Position numbers and translations under genes: made by a program | NCBI RefSeq assembly: GCF_024206475.1 | Contig: NZ_JAMBPR010000024.1 | Coordinates: 1-64,000 of the forward strand | DNA length: 64,000 nt | Origin: Paraburkholderia sp. CNPSo 3274 | Lineage (GTDB): Bacteria; Pseudomonadota; Gammaproteobacteria; Burkholderiales; Burkholderiaceae | Reading direction: 5' to 3' | Shown: positions 63,502 through 64,000 of the stretch, one piece after another | Layout of the letters: the number at the start of each line of letters is the position of its first letter | How positions within the stretch are numbered: the first letter of the stretch is position 1 | Notes under the pieces: generated by a model | What the model was told of the DNA's origin: nothing | The model's input: only the letters and a program-made list of their open reading frames with translations | Databases searched by the model: none

Positions 63502-64000
63502 TTACGCCGAAAACGCGCGGATCATGCCCGCGGCCACCGTGTGATGCGTCGCCTCGTCGATCAGCACGAACGCGCCGGTGCCAGGATTCGCATCATACAG
63601 GTCGCAGGCGAGCGGCTTTTGCAGCGAGAGCGCCACGCGGCCGATATCGTTCATCGCGAGTTCGTGGCGGTCAGTGGCGTGCGAGAGCGTGTGCACGTCG
63701 AGCACCTGCTTGACCGCGCCGATCTTCGCGAACACCGTGCTCGTGGTCTGCTTGAGCAGGTACTTGCGCTGCGTCGAGAGCGGCTCGTCGTCGAACCAGC
63801 AGAGGTCCGCTTCGAGCTTCTTCGCGGGCTGTGCGCTGTCCGACGCCGGCACGAAGGTGTCGCCGCGCGAGACGTCGACGTCTTCCGAGAGACGGATCGT
63901 GACGGTCTGGCCCACGAACGCGCGGTCGACCTGCGCCGTGCCGCCAGGCACCGGCGCGATGATTTCGGCGACCGTTGCACTGCGGCCAGCCGGCAGCACC
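63502..64000 (-). CDS. cysN: Sulfate adenylyltransferase large subunit, C-terminal part (runs off the window)
   Basis: The last 165 residues are visible; the 5' part, with the GTPase P-loop, lies beyond 64000. The barrel domains after the GTPase are recognisable from RLSEDVDVSRGDTF, DLCWFDDEPL and RKYLLKQTTST, and the gene ends AAGMIRAFSA. CysN couples GTP hydrolysis to APS synthesis with CysD. No APS kinase fusion is seen, as the protein ends here. Confidence 0.93.
   Translation of the reverse strand, partial: VLPAGRSATVAEIIAPVPGGTAQVDRAFVGQTVTIRLSEDVDVSRGDTFVPASDSAQPAKKLEADLCWFDDEPLSTQRKYLLKQTTSTVFAKIGAVKQVLDVHTLSHATDRHELAMNDIGRVALSLQKPLACDLYDANPGTGAFVLIDEATHHTVAAGMIRAFSA

Noticed and set aside
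1..64000. CRISPR arrays, insertion sequences, tRNA or rRNA genes
   Set aside because: No regularly spaced repeats, transposase motifs, terminal inverted repeats flanking an ORF, or tRNA cloverleaf sequences were seen.

Overview
This 64 kb window is chromosomal DNA from a high-GC betaproteobacterium, most likely Burkholderia sensu lato (Paraburkholderia or a close relative). The evidence is the strong G/C third-position bias, the fused HemD-HemX protein, the order pepA-holC-DUF2486, the order cysN-cobA beside lptFG, the zapB-like/zapA/6S RNA/EVE block, and a single-subunit Ppc with a basic N-terminal tail. I see no insertion sequences, prophage, CRISPR arrays, rRNA or tRNA genes. The window reads as core genome plus one small catabolic cassette.

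Layout. 1-7.7 kb: the end of an upstream gene with its terminator, a membrane-bound PAS-PAS-GGDEF-EAL protein, inorganic pyrophosphatase (ppa), and an aldehyde dehydrogenase / SDR / ACS-type MFS cassette. 7.75-12.2 kb: the tetrapyrrole operon hemC-hemDX-hemY (minus strand). 12.7-20.4 kb: ppc, a methyltransferase divergent from an MmyB-like regulator, argH and a bestrophin-like channel. 20.4-26.0 kb (minus): an LprI-like protein, an Orn/Lys/Arg decarboxylase, dcd, a Cu/Zn-SOD-like lipoprotein that has lost most metal ligands, and the Fe-S carrier apbC. 26.3-29.6 kb: an OmpA-family lipoprotein and metG, separated by an orphan terminator that may end a small RNA. 29.7-36.1 kb (minus): tamB and tamA. 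36.4-40.5 kb: DUF3460-scpA, panC, panD, an orphan ParA and a PaaI-type thioesterase.

40.5-50 kb is a compact cobalamin cluster. cobQ faces away from cobU-cbiB-cobD-btuF, and the run btuC-btuD-cobT-cobS-cobC converges on it. It covers lower-ligand attachment, nucleotide loop assembly and B12 import, but not corrin-ring synthesis, and no B12 riboswitch is visible. 50.3-51.9 kb holds a ZapB-like coiled coil, zapA, a 6S RNA (ssrS) recognised from its closing stem and 3' hairpin, and an EVE-domain protein. 52-64 kb: SIMPL protein, lgt, LysR regulator divergent from ilvD, cytochrome c, DUF2486, holC and pepA (minus), lptF-lptG, cbiX, and cobA with the 3' part of cysN at the right edge.

I found no clearly new multi-gene system. 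The most interesting signals are small: a perfect 24-bp palindrome plus a third half-site over the presumed 6S RNA promoter, regularly spaced half-sites between the LysR gene and ilvD, GntR-like and MmyB-associated palindromes in divergent intergenic regions, the SOD-like lipoprotein without its metal site, a possible CU-rich small RNA upstream of metG, and in-frame 12-nt repeats in btuD and tamB.
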